A stretch of 64,000 bases of DNA from Candidatus Edwardsiibacteriota bacterium (GTDB taxonomy: Bacteria > Edwardsbacteria > AC1 > EtOH8). Each line of letters starts with the position of its first letter. Within the stretch, counting starts at the first letter, position 1. The DNA is taken from assembly GCA_020053305.1 (NCBI GenBank), contig JAGVNJ010000077.1, positions 18,952-82,951 of the forward strand. The letters are read 5' to 3'. A model generated the notes under the pieces. That model was not told the origin of the DNA and searched no databases. It worked only from the letters and a program-made list of their open reading frames with translations. Shown here piece by piece: positions 50,860 through 59,559 of this stretch. A program made the position numbers and the translations under genes.

Positions 50860-51336
50860 ATGAACATTCGCGAAGAAGTGCCAATAAAATCCTTTTCGAT
50901 TTCGGCGTATGTATGCCGGATTGAAGACGCCAAGGGCCGATACCTCATCCTTAAACGCAATTCCTCGTATTTGCCCGATTCTTGGCAGATGGTGTCCGGC
51001 AAGATAGAGAAAGGGGAAAAGGCTTGGGAGGCGGCGCTTCGGGAAATAACGGAGGAGACCGGTTTAATCCCGGATCGGCTCTACTCCGTTAACAAGCTGG
51101 AACAGTTTTACGAAGCTAATCAGAACTGCATAAACCTTGTGCCTGTCTTTGTCGGTTTTATCGATTCGGACCAGCCGGTAAGGCTCTCCCCGGAGCATGG
51201 CGAATACCAGTGGGTTTCCCCCGACGAGGCAACGAATTTACTGTGTTTTGAACACCAAGCCGAGACCATGCGCTTTATCGAAGACATGTTTGTAAAACAA
51301 AAGCCTCTGGAGTTCTTGAGAATCAAGATAAAATAA
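50860..51336 (+). CDS. Nudix hydrolase
   Basis: The 158-residue protein has the Nudix box GKIEKGEKAWEAALREITEE followed by TGL (G-x5-E-x7-REU-x-EE-x-GU), with ISAYVCRIEDAKGRYLILKR before it and a following beta-strand ending in EYQWVSPDEA. Nudix enzymes hydrolyse nucleoside diphosphates linked to another group; the substrate here is unknown. The M16 peptidase gene follows after 42 bases. Confidence 0.92.
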   Translation: MNIREEVPIKSFSISAYVCRIEDAKGRYLILKRNSSYLPDSWQMVSGKIEKGEKAWEAALREITEETGLIPDRLYSVNKLEQFYEANQNCINLVPVFVGFIDSDQPVRLSPEHGEYQWVSPDEATNLLCFEHQAETMRFIEDMFVKQKPLEFLRIKIK

Positions 51337-51378
51337 GGTACACCGTTCAAGCCAACCCTAGTTTATTTAATTTCCGCG

Positions 51379-52614
51379 ATGAAAGAAAAAACAACGACTT
51401 TCCCTAATGGTCTGAAAGTTGTAACGCTACATATGCCGGAGAAGAAGAAAATCGGCATGATGGTCGCCGTGGGCGTTGGGTCAATTCATGAGACGGCGAA
51501 GACCGATGGAGCAGCACATTTCACGGAACATATGCTGTTTAAGTCGAACCAGCATAGAAACAGCAGCCAGCTTCTCCAGGATATGGAATGGAACGGAATC
51601 CAGCCTGGAGCATTCACCGATCGCGACTGTACCGCCTTTCGTGTCACGTCACCATCCCAGACATTCACCAACGCAATACAAATCGCCCATGAAGCATACC
51701 TGAATCTTGACTATGTACGGGAAGAAATGGAGACCGAGCGGGAAGTGGTGAATACGGAAATAAAGAGATGCGCGGAAAGCCCTGGCGGTCATGTGATACA
51801 CAACCTGCTGATGCCTTACTATTTCAAAGGCACTGACCTTGAGAGAAACGTCTTTGGCCGGGTGAATGCGATCTCAAACATCACTTACGAAGAGATGGTC
51901 TCGTTCAAGGCAGAACATTATATCCCACAGAAGACGGTGATCTCTATAGCGGGAGAATTCAATCAGGACGATATCCTCGATAAAATAGAAAAGACATTCG
52001 GCCAGCTCCCCCCGTCCATTTATACCGAAGCAAAATACAATACAAAGGTGGTAGCTGTTGCTAAGGAGCCTCTTTATGAAGTAAGAAAAAGCGTCGGACA
52101 GGTGTATATGGCCCAAATCCTGAAAGCGGCCGACCGGTTTTGCGGGGAGGAATATTACGCGTTACGCTTTCTGGAAACTGCCATCGGCAGGACAATGTAC
52201 TGCCGAATGTTTAAGGAACTGCGGGAACGGCGGGGAATCGGCTATGATAGTTGTTCGATGTACCAGGCCCATCCCGAGAACTGTATAATTTTTTGGGTCG
52301 GCGGTATTGATCCCAAGCGGCTCCTGGAAGCGCGAGATGTTCTTGATCAGATTTTAGATGACATTGTTAAAAATGGACTCCCACGGGAAGAAATCGAGGG
52401 GGTTAGAAATAAGGCGTTATCTCTATTGCATGACCGTTTGGAAAATCTGGACGAAATCACTATAGATCTCTTCAGAAAAGGAATGTATGATTTCCCCTGC
52501 TCCATTATTGGCGAAGAAGAGAGCTATAAAAGCATTAACGCAGAGACCCTGATAAAGGTTGCTAATAAATATCTAACTCAACCAAGAATCGAAGCCGGGA
52601 TAAAACCTGAGTAA
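51379..52614 (+). CDS. M16 family zinc peptidase
   Basis: The 411-residue protein has the inverted zinc motif HFTEHMLFKSN (HxxEH, residues about 50-54) and the third ligand region EREVVNTEIKR about 75 residues later. The C-terminal half carries the R/Y region of M16B (ERRGIGYDSCSMYQAHPENC). The length suits the M16B subunit family, which processes peptides or exported proteins. It may be catalytically complete alone. It follows the Nudix gene and precedes an M42 gene, which makes this a peptidase cluster. Confidence 0.92.
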   Translation: MKEKTTTFPNGLKVVTLHMPEKKKIGMMVAVGVGSIHETAKTDGAAHFTEHMLFKSNQHRNSSQLLQDMEWNGIQPGAFTDRDCTAFRVTSPSQTFTNAIQIAHEAYLNLDYVREEMETEREVVNTEIKRCAESPGGHVIHNLLMPYYFKGTDLERNVFGRVNAISNITYEEMVSFKAEHYIPQKTVISIAGEFNQDDILDKIEKTFGQLPPSIYTEAKYNTKVVAVAKEPLYEVRKSVGQVYMAQILKAADRFCGEEYYALRFLETAIGRTMYCRMFKELRERRGIGYDSCSMYQAHPENCIIFWVGGIDPKRLLEARDVLDQILDDIVKNGLPREEIEGVRNKALSLLHDRLENLDEITIDLFRKGMYDFPCSIIGEEESYKSINAETLIKVANKYLTQPRIEAGIKPE

Positions 52615-52644
52615 AGAATAGTTTAATTTATAATTAAGGATGCA

Positions 52645-53685
52645 ATGATAGACCTGAAACTAATAGAACAACTGACCAACGCCTTCGGGGTCAGCGGATG
52701 CGAGGGCGAGGTCCGCAACATCGTCCGTAAACATATCACCAAGAACGTCGACCAGATCCGGGTGGACGCCCTGGGCAACCTGATAGCATATAAAAAAGCT
52801 TCGGGGGCAAAACCGGGCGCCAAGAAAACAAAAGTGATGCTGGCCGCCCACATGGACGAGGTGGGGCTGATGGTCACATCCATCGACAAATCGGGTTTTC
52901 TGCAGTTCGACAAGGTGGGCGGGGTGGATAACCGGGTACTGCTGGCCAAGAAGGTGCTGGTGGGAAAGGATAAGATCCCCGGGGTGATCGGCTCCAAGGC
53001 TATTCACCTTATTGCCCGTAAAGGAGAGCATAAAAAAGTTTCACCTCACAGTGACCTGTCGATAGATATCGGAGCCACCAGCCAGGAGGATGCTCAGAAG
53101 TTCGTCTCTCCCGGCGATTATGTGATGTTCGACACCAAATTCGAGGACTGGGGAAAAACTCTCAAGGCCAAGGCTTTCGACGACCGAATCGGGTGTTATA
53201 TGATCATTGAGCTGTTGAAGGAAAGATACCCCTTTGACATTTACGCCGCTTTCACCACCCAGGAGGAGGTCGGATTGCGGGGCGGCCGGGTGGCGGCCTA
53301 TAAGGATGAGCCGGATATGGCCTTTATTCTGGAGGGCACCGGGGCCGGGGACATGCCCCAGCCAAAAGAACGTGACGAAAGCCTGGTGCCGGGACTGGGC
53401 CTGGGGCCGGTGATCACCATTATGGACCGCTCGGTGTTCTGCGACCAGGGCCTGGTGAAACTGCTGACCGATACCGCCAAAACCAACCGGATACCCCATC
53501 AGATCAAACGGCCGGGAATCGGCGGCACCGACGCCGGGCGCATCCACTTAAGCAAGGGCGGTGTTCCCTCGGTGGTGCTGGCCATCCCCTCGCGCTACAT
53601 CCACTCGCCGGTCTGCCTGTCCAGCAAAAAGGACATTGAGAACGGCCTGAAGTTGATGCGGCTGGCCCTGAATAAGGTCAAATAA
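52645..53685 (+). CDS. M42 family aminopeptidase, copy 2
   Basis: The 346-residue product has the M42 metal motifs: the His in LAAHMDEVGLMV, the Asp in KAFDDRIGCYMI, the Glu pair in TTQEEVGLRGGRVAAY, a Glu in FILEGTGAGDMP and the final His in LAIPSRYIHSPVC. It belongs to the same family as 48915 and 54356 and is closest to 54356 in the TQEEVGLRG region. The predicted role is peptide trimming in a TET-like assembly. The gene starts about 30 bases after the M16 stop. Confidence 0.92.
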   Translation: MIDLKLIEQLTNAFGVSGCEGEVRNIVRKHITKNVDQIRVDALGNLIAYKKASGAKPGAKKTKVMLAAHMDEVGLMVTSIDKSGFLQFDKVGGVDNRVLLAKKVLVGKDKIPGVIGSKAIHLIARKGEHKKVSPHSDLSIDIGATSQEDAQKFVSPGDYVMFDTKFEDWGKTLKAKAFDDRIGCYMIIELLKERYPFDIYAAFTTQEEVGLRGGRVAAYKDEPDMAFILEGTGAGDMPQPKERDESLVPGLGLGPVITIMDRSVFCDQGLVKLLTDTAKTNRIPHQIKRPGIGGTDAGRIHLSKGGVPSVVLAIPSRYIHSPVCLSSKKDIENGLKLMRLALNKVK

Positions 53686-53746
53686 AAAAAGAGAGCCCGA
53701 AGGTTCCCTTTAAAGATCGTCTTATTTATAGAATATCAGCGGCAGG

Positions 53747-54103
53747 TCATACCGCCATAGCTATCTGCTCCAGAAGTTTCTGGGTATCGAATGGCTTGGA
53801 GACCACATCGATCACCTTGAACTTTCCGGCCCGGGTCCGTAGCTCCGGGCTGCCGAAGGCGGTGATGATGATCACCGGAAGCTCCGGCCAGCGATGCCGA
53901 ACCTCGCACAGCACCTCGATGCCGTCCATGCCGGGCAGCATGTAGTCCAACAGCAGCAGATCGGCCGGTTTTTTGCCCATCTGCTCCAAACCGTCCGGGC
54001 CGTCGTAGGCTACCATGGCCTCATAACCCTCGGACTCCAACAGGGTGGTCATCATCTCGCCCACTGCCGGCTCGTCATCTATGATCATTATTTTTTTGTT
54101 CAT
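53747..54103 (-). CDS. single-domain response regulator
   Basis: From the ATG at 54103 the 118-residue protein is a stand-alone receiver domain. It has the acidic pair in IMIIDDEPAVGEMM, the phosphorylated Asp in LLLLDYMLPGMDGIEV, the Thr in VIIITAFGSPE and the Lys in VVSKPFDTQ. There is no output domain, as in CheY-like proteins; the partner kinase is not in the window. A promoter at 54156-54185 starts transcription after the longer upstream ATG (54154), so the start at 54103 is preferred. Confidence 0.88.
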   Translation of the reverse strand: MNKKIMIIDDEPAVGEMMTTLLESEGYEAMVAYDGPDGLEQMGKKPADLLLLDYMLPGMDGIEVLCEVRHRWPELPVIIITAFGSPELRTRAGKFKVIDVVSKPFDTQKLLEQIAMAV

Positions 54104-54155
54104 TGGCTCTCCAGGAATGTTACGGTCGGGGCTGCCGCCCCGCAGGTGATGCATC

Positions 54156-54185
54156 AGTATATAACATTCAATTTAATAAAGTCAA
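54156..54185 (-). promoter_or_regulatory. candidate promoter of the response regulator
   Basis: On the minus strand, TTGACT (54180-54185), 18 bases and TATACT (54156-54161) lead toward the receiver gene. Confidence 0.65.
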
Positions 54186-54260
54186 GCTTTTTCTAATCCT
54201 GTCAGCATCCGCCCGGGTCGGATTTACCTTAACGCTGTTGTCGCTGCCTGGATTTTACCA

Positions 54261-54289
54261 TTGACAGAGGGGGCAAAAAGCCATAACAT
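54261..54289 (+). promoter_or_regulatory. candidate promoter of the 54356 M42 gene
   Basis: TTGACA (54261-54266), 17 bases and TAACAT (54284-54289) lie about 65 bases upstream of the ATG. Confidence 0.6.
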
Positions 54290-54355
54290 TAACCCGTGCG
54301 ACCCGGACCAACAAGTATTTATAAAAGAAGATAACCTTTTACAAGGAATTATTTA

Positions 54356-55360
54356 ATGAAAGACATCATCAAAAGGCTCACCGAGACCTATGGCCCGTCC
54401 GGCAGCGAAAGCCGGATCAGGGAGCAGATCAAAAAAGAGATCCGGGGCCTGGCCGACCAGGTCAGCACCGACGTGCTGGGCAACCTGATCGCAGTCAAGA
54501 AGGGCAAGGGCTCCCGGGTGATGGTGGCGGCCCACATGGACGAGATCGGGTTCATCGTCACCCATATAGATAAGAACGGCTTCCTGCGCTTCTCCAATAT
54601 CGGCGGGATCTATCCCTACAACATCATCGCCCAGCGGGTGGTCTTCGAGAACGGCACCATCGGCACCATCAACGAGGAGCGCTCGGAGAAGCCGGCCGAC
54701 CCCCGGCGGCTGGACCGGATGTATATCGACATCGGGGTCAAGGACCATAAAGAAGCCTCGGCCATGGTGTCGGTGGGCGACGTGGCCGGGTTTCACCGGG
54801 CCTGCGAATTCCTGGGAAACCGGGTCATCGCCAAATCCATGGACGACCGGATCGGCTGCGCCATCATGATCGAGGTCATGAAGCAGCTCAAGAAAACCCC
54901 CAACCAGATATATTTCGTCTTCACCACCCAGGAGGAGGTGGGGCTGCGGGGGGCCACCACCGCCGCTTTTGGGGTAGCCCCGGACCTGGGGATCGCGGTG
55001 GACATCACCGGGGCCTTCGATACTCCCGAGGAGAAGCCCAAGCTGCCGTCGGTGCTGGGCAAGGGGACCGCCATCAAGATCAAGGACGCCGGGATGCTGG
55101 CCCACCCGGGGGTGAAAAAACTGCTGGTGGATACCGCCCGGGCCGGCCGGATCCCCTACCAGTTTGACATTCTGGAGGGCGGCACCACCGACGGGTCGGT
55201 GATTACCAAGACCAGGTCCGGCATTCCCACCGGGGTGCTGTCGGTGCCCACTAGGTATGCCCACTCGGCCTCGGAGATGGTGGATATGGCCGACGTTAAG
55301 GCCACGGTGGACCTGCTGGTCAAGCTGCTCTCATCGAACATAAAAACCAAGGGGTTTTAA
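54356..55360 (+). CDS. M42 family aminopeptidase, copy 3
   Basis: The 334-residue product has the M42 motifs: the His in VAAHMDEIGFIV, the Asp in SMDDRIGCAIM, the Glu pair in FTTQEEVGLRGATTAAF, an Asp in AVDITGAFDTPE and the final His in TRYAHSASEMVD. A separate promoter suggests independent control from the other two copies. Keeping three M42 genes in 7 kb may mean different peptide preferences or a mixed complex. Confidence 0.92.
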   Translation: MKDIIKRLTETYGPSGSESRIREQIKKEIRGLADQVSTDVLGNLIAVKKGKGSRVMVAAHMDEIGFIVTHIDKNGFLRFSNIGGIYPYNIIAQRVVFENGTIGTINEERSEKPADPRRLDRMYIDIGVKDHKEASAMVSVGDVAGFHRACEFLGNRVIAKSMDDRIGCAIMIEVMKQLKKTPNQIYFVFTTQEEVGLRGATTAAFGVAPDLGIAVDITGAFDTPEEKPKLPSVLGKGTAIKIKDAGMLAHPGVKKLLVDTARAGRIPYQFDILEGGTTDGSVITKTRSGIPTGVLSVPTRYAHSASEMVDMADVKATVDLLVKLLSSNIKTKGF

Positions 55361-55547
55361 GCCTCCGGGAAAGGTCCTTAACCACGGAATCACGGAAATC
55401 AAAAATAATAATTTCAAACCTCTCGACTATTAACGTCTAAGATATAATCGCCTAAATCAGCGTTGATCGTCCGACGCCATAGCAGTCTTATATGTTTGCC
55501 GGCTATGGCCGACGGCGTCTGTACCCTTTAATAATAATCTGGATCCA

Positions 55548-56339
55548 ATGAAAAAACGGGAAAGATACATATCGTTCATAATGGCGCCTCATCATAAGGC
55601 CCAGCCATGGCAGATGGATGTCTCCTATACCAATCTGAAGCGCATCGCTATTCTGCTGTCGGTATTATTGCTGGCGGCGGTATTTTTCGTCATCAATTAC
55701 GGCCATATTTTCTGGCGGGCCAGCCAGTATGAGATCATGAAGAAAAGAACCCGGGAGGTGGAGGAAAAATTCAGCGAGCTTAATGAACTGAAGAGGGAGC
55801 TCTCCAATCTAAAAAAGACCGAGACAAAATTACAGCACATGCTGGGTATCACCCAGCAGCCGGCCCTGCTTTCCTTAAACGACATCACCCGCAGCACCTC
55901 GCTAAATGCCTCGGTGGCCGGTGACCAGGCTCTCTTGAACAGCCCCGGGGACACGGCATCACTGAACATCGAGTGCTCGACCCCCAGCATCATGCCGGTC
56001 AAGGGCTGGGTCTCGGCAAAAATAAGCGCCCATCACACCGGTGTTGATATCGCCGCCCGGGAGGGCGATCCGGTGGCGGCGGCGGCCGACGGCATCGTCA
56101 CCTTCGCCGGATGGGATAATTATTTCGGCAACAAGGTGGAGATAGCCCACGGACACAAATTCAGCACCATGTACGGACACAATGCCAAGCTGTTCGTCAA
56201 GGAAAAACAGGCGGTCAAGCAGGGGCAGGTGATCGCCCTGGTGGGCTCCACCGGGCAAAGCTCCGGCCCCCACCTGCATTACGAGGTCCGGATCAACGGC
56301 AAGCCGGTCGATCCATCCTATCACTGGATAAATCGATGA
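55548..56339 (+). CDS. M23 family peptidoglycan endopeptidase
   Basis: The 263-residue product has an N-terminal cytoplasmic tail, one membrane helix (IAILLSVLLLAAVFFVINYG, residues about 30-50) and a coiled coil (ELNELKRELSNLKKTETKLQ). The M23 domain follows with HHTGVDIAAREGDPV (H-x3-D) and GPHLHYEVRINGKPVDP (H-x-H). This is the layout of cell-wall hydrolases such as MepM-like or EnvC-like proteins, but metal ligands are present, so it should be active. It lies just before the origin. Confidence 0.9.
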   Translation: MKKRERYISFIMAPHHKAQPWQMDVSYTNLKRIAILLSVLLLAAVFFVINYGHIFWRASQYEIMKKRTREVEEKFSELNELKRELSNLKKTETKLQHMLGITQQPALLSLNDITRSTSLNASVAGDQALLNSPGDTASLNIECSTPSIMPVKGWVSAKISAHHTGVDIAAREGDPVAAAADGIVTFAGWDNYFGNKVEIAHGHKFSTMYGHNAKLFVKEKQAVKQGQVIALVGSTGQSSGPHLHYEVRINGKPVDPSYHWINR

Positions 56340-56365
56340 CCGGAAAATTTTAAAAAATATTTCCC

Positions 56366-56394
56366 TTGACAATCTTGGGCTAACCTGATATATT
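56366..56394 (+). promoter_or_regulatory. promoter upstream of oriC/dnaA
   Basis: TTGACA (56366-56371), 17 bases and TATATT (56389-56394) would drive transcription through the origin into dnaA. Confidence 0.7.
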
Positions 56395-56480
56395 TACCAA
56401 GCTGATAAATAAATACGTATACCCTTTTATGAAATCGCGGACTTTATTTCCGTGGTTTCATTTTGTTTTTATATCCAACT

Positions 56481-56746
56481 TGTGGAAAAGTGTGTGGATA
56501 ACTCCCTGACGGCGGTGTTATGTATTAAGTCATTGTTAAATCAAAAATTAGCCCCACATCCGATCGTGTGGATAAATAATAAATCAAATATTTAATATTT
56601 ACGCTAACTATTGCAATGCATCATGTTGCATCAACCAGCTTCCTGTGGATAAATCTGTTAAGAACCCGTAAATAGCATCACCATTAAGGTAATACACCGC
56701 AACCATCAACAACCCTTAAAAACACTGCTTTTCTGATTGTGGATAT
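56481..56746. other. oriC: replication origin oriC with DnaA boxes
   Basis: TGTGGATAA occurs exactly at 56493-56501, 56567-56575 and 56644-56652, all in the same orientation. Near matches are TGTGGAAAA at 56481 and TGTGGATAT at 56738, directly before the dnaA ATG. AT-rich stretches at 56520-56560 and 56576-56610 can serve as the unwinding element. A direct repeat TGCATCA-TGT-TGCATCA is at about 56618. There is no gene in 56340-56749, which makes this a strong origin candidate. Confidence 0.9.
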
Positions 56747-56749
56747 CCT

Positions 56750-58090
56750 ATGAACCAACAAATACAAGCGCTGTGGGCCCAGTCCCAGGACAGGATCAAA
56801 GAACGGATAGGCTCCCAGAGCTTTGACACCTGGATAAAACCGCTAACCGCCATGACGGTAGGCGAGGACAGCCTGACCCTTAAGGTTCCCAATCACTTTT
56901 TTGTGGAATGGCTGGGGCAGCATTACCTTAATATGATGAAAGAGGTGGTATCGGATATTTTTCATAAGCCCCTCTCCATAGTCCTGGTCCCTCCGGTGGG
57001 AGAAATTCAGGCCGCCGCCCGCCAAAAACCGGAGCCAACCGAATTCGTCCCGGCCCAGCCGACCAGCGAGAGCGGCCTCCGGGAGAGATATATCTTCGAC
57101 ACCTTCGTCATCGGCAAAAGCAACGAGTTCGCCTATGCCACCGCATTCGCCACCGCCCAGGATCCCGGAAAGCTGTACAACCCGCTGTTCATCTACGGGG
57201 GGGTGGGGCTGGGGAAGACCCATCTGATGCAGGCCATCGGTCATTTCACCAAGCGCAAGAGGCCAAAGGCCCGGGTGCTGTACATTCCGGCCGAGAACCT
57301 GATGAACGAACTGGTCTATGCTATTCAGAACCGCAAGATGCTGGAATTTAAGAATCGATATCGTTCGCTGGACATCCTGCTGCTGGACGACGTCCAGTTT
57401 CTGTCCGAAAAATCCGGCCTGCAGGAGGAGATCTTTCATACTTTCAATTCGCTGTACGATGCCCGTAAACAGATCGTCCTGACCTCCGACCGGCCGCCCA
57501 AAGATATCTCCCATCTGGAGGAGCGCCTGGTATCCCGCTTCCAAAGCGGCCTGGTGGCCGACATCCAGGCTCCGGACTTGGAGACCCGGGCGGCCATTCT
57601 TAAAAAGAAGGCCGAGCTGGACGGCCTATCCATCCCCAACGATGTCATCTATTTCATCGCCGCCTCGGTAAAATCAAACATCCGGGAGCTGGAGGGGTCA
57701 TTGATAAGGGTGGTGGCCTTCTCCTCGGTGTCGGACCAGGAACTGACGGTGGATTTCGCCCGGGAGGTCCTCAAGAACATCATCTCCCAAAAATCCCGCC
57801 TGATATCCATCGAGCTTATCCAGAAAATAGTGGCCAACTACTATTCCATCCCCGAAGAGGCCCTCAAATCAAAAAGACGGATCAAAAAACTGGTGCTGCC
57901 CAGGCAACTGGCCATGTACCTCAGCCGGGAGCTGACCTCAGCCTCACTCAACGATATTGGCAACCGCTTCGGCGGAAAGGACCATACCACGGTGCTGCAT
58001 GCCATATCAAAAATAAAAAAAATGATAGCCTCTGACAACGAGATAACCTCCCAAGCCGATAGGATAACCGAGTTGATCAACGGTGGATAG
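56750..58090 (+). CDS. dnaA: chromosomal replication initiator DnaA
   Basis: The 446-residue AAA+ protein binds DnaA boxes and opens the origin. It shows an N-terminal domain (WAQSQDRIKERIGSQSFDTW), Walker A GGVGLGKTHLMQ (about residue 147), Walker B LDILLLDDVQFLSEK (about 210), the GLVADIQAPDLETRAAIL sensor region, and the C-terminal DNA-binding signature GGKDHTTVLHAISKI. The length fits the family. The start lies 3 bases after a DnaA-box-like sequence, so it is probably autoregulated. Confidence 0.98.
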   Translation: MNQQIQALWAQSQDRIKERIGSQSFDTWIKPLTAMTVGEDSLTLKVPNHFFVEWLGQHYLNMMKEVVSDIFHKPLSIVLVPPVGEIQAAARQKPEPTEFVPAQPTSESGLRERYIFDTFVIGKSNEFAYATAFATAQDPGKLYNPLFIYGGVGLGKTHLMQAIGHFTKRKRPKARVLYIPAENLMNELVYAIQNRKMLEFKNRYRSLDILLLDDVQFLSEKSGLQEEIFHTFNSLYDARKQIVLTSDRPPKDISHLEERLVSRFQSGLVADIQAPDLETRAAILKKKAELDGLSIPNDVIYFIAASVKSNIRELEGSLIRVVAFSSVSDQELTVDFAREVLKNIISQKSRLISIELIQKIVANYYSIPEEALKSKRRIKKLVLPRQLAMYLSRELTSASLNDIGNRFGGKDHTTVLHAISKIKKMIASDNEITSQADRITELINGG

Positions 58091-58252
58091 ACTGTTACTT
58101 TCCTTATTCTGGCCCTCCAGCTTGTTGACTGCTGTTGACAACACCGCCGGATATCAACCGCCAATCTAAAACATATCCCCATGATATACATTCTTTAATG
58201 TTTTATACAACAGCGCTTTATATCAGTCCATCAACAATATCAAGATTTACTA

Positions 58253-58282
58253 TTGACTTTTATTATAATTTAGATATATCAT
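58253..58282 (+). promoter_or_regulatory. candidate promoter of dnaN
   Basis: TTGACT (58253-58258), 18 bases and TATCAT (58277-58282) lie in the very AT-rich stretch between dnaA and dnaN; TATATC with a 16-base spacer is an alternative. This gap (58091-58343) holds no gene that I can see and could also be part of a two-part origin. Confidence 0.5.
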
Positions 58283-58343
58283 ATATTAGTTCTTTAGTTC
58301 TTAAGTATAAAATTAAAAACCAAAAAATTGGAGCCGGGATCAA

Positions 58344-59453
58344 ATGAAATTTTCCGTTAACCAGGAAAAACTTTACACCTGCCTGCAGAGCCTGATCGGG
58401 GTGGTGCCGACCAAAAGCACATTTCCGGTCCTGACCAATATTCTGATAGAGGCCAACAACAATAAACTGAAATTATCGGCCACCGACCTGGAGATTGCGG
58501 CCGTGACCCAGATAGATGCCCAGACCGCCGGCACCGGCTCCATCACCGTTCCGGCCAAACAATTCTTTGAGATAATCAAGCAGCTGCCGCCATTGAGCAT
58601 CGACATTGAAGTCACCGGCAATAAAGTATCCATCAAATGCGACCGCAGCCGCTTTAACATCATCGGGCTTCCCAAGGAGGACTTCCCCAAGATACCGGAG
58701 ATCAGCAAGGATAAGAGCGTCAAACTGGGCAGCGGAATACTGCAGAACATCATCAAGAAGACCCTATTCGCGGTGTCCACCGACAGCTCCCGGCCCGACC
58801 TGTGCGGGGTGTTCCTGCAGATGAGCGGCGACAAGCTGAAAGTGGTCACCACCGACGCCCACCGGCTGGCCATGCTGGAGACCATGATTCCGCCCATCTC
58901 ACAGAACAGCGAGCTGCTGCTGTCTCCCAAGGGCCTGAACATCGTCAACCGGATGCTGCCGGGCTCGGACACCGAGATCACCTTGCGGTTCGACGACAGT
59001 TATTCCCAGTTCAGCTTCGAGGACACCCAGGTCTATGCCCGGCATATCGAAGGCCCCTACCGGGATTACGAGAAGGCCATCCCCAAGAACAATAAAAAAA
59101 CCCTGACCGCCAACGTGGAGCTGCTGACAGCGGCGGTGCGCCGGGTGGCCATTCTTTCCGACACCTTCACCCACCAGATCAGGCTTTCCCTGAAGGCCGA
59201 CAGCGTAGAGCTCTCCAGCCAGACGGTGGATATCGGCGAGGCCCGGGAGACCATCGCCGCAGTGTTTAAAGGCGAGGAGATGGAGATAGGATACAACGCC
59301 AGCTACCTGCTGGACATCATCAAGAACCTGGACTCCGAGGAGCTGGTCTGCTCCCTGAACACCTCTTTGTCGGCCGCCCTGATCAATCCGGCCAAGCAGG
59401 CCGAGGATTACAGCCTGATGTACCTGCTGATGCCCATCAGGCTTCCGGAATAG
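58344..59453 (+). CDS. dnaN: DNA polymerase III sliding clamp (beta subunit)
   Basis: The 369-residue clamp keeps the replicative polymerase on DNA. Landmarks are the start MKFSVNQEKLYTCLQSLIGV, VPTKSTFPVLTNILIEAN, STDSSRPDLCGVFLQMSGDK, VVTTDAHRLAMLE and the final YLLMPIRLPE. The three repeated clamp domains are visible in outline. The length fits the family. It follows dnaA after 253 bases and is ended by a terminator at 59472. Confidence 0.97.
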   Translation: MKFSVNQEKLYTCLQSLIGVVPTKSTFPVLTNILIEANNNKLKLSATDLEIAAVTQIDAQTAGTGSITVPAKQFFEIIKQLPPLSIDIEVTGNKVSIKCDRSRFNIIGLPKEDFPKIPEISKDKSVKLGSGILQNIIKKTLFAVSTDSSRPDLCGVFLQMSGDKLKVVTTDAHRLAMLETMIPPISQNSELLLSPKGLNIVNRMLPGSDTEITLRFDDSYSQFSFEDTQVYARHIEGPYRDYEKAIPKNNKKTLTANVELLTAAVRRVAILSDTFTHQIRLSLKADSVELSSQTVDIGEARETIAAVFKGEEMEIGYNASYLLDIIKNLDSEELVCSLNTSLSAALINPAKQAEDYSLMYLLMPIRLPE

Positions 59454-59471
59454 AAGGGAAGTAATATTCCC

Positions 59472-59527
59472 AAAAAGGAAGTAAGCCTTTGGGCACGACG
59501 GGCGCCGGACAGTTTACTTCCTTTTTT
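59472..59527 (+). terminator. terminator-like stem with a long loop
   Basis: AAAAAGGAAGTAA and TTACTTCCTTTTTT pair over 13 bases around a 29-base loop, followed by C and A-rich sequence. It separates dnaN from the kinase gene. Confidence 0.65.
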
Positions 59528-59559
59528 CAATCCGAAAAACATTCAATGACAGGTGAATA

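Noticed and set aside
54353..55264. 303-codon open frame on the minus strand
   Set aside because: It mirrors the third M42 gene.
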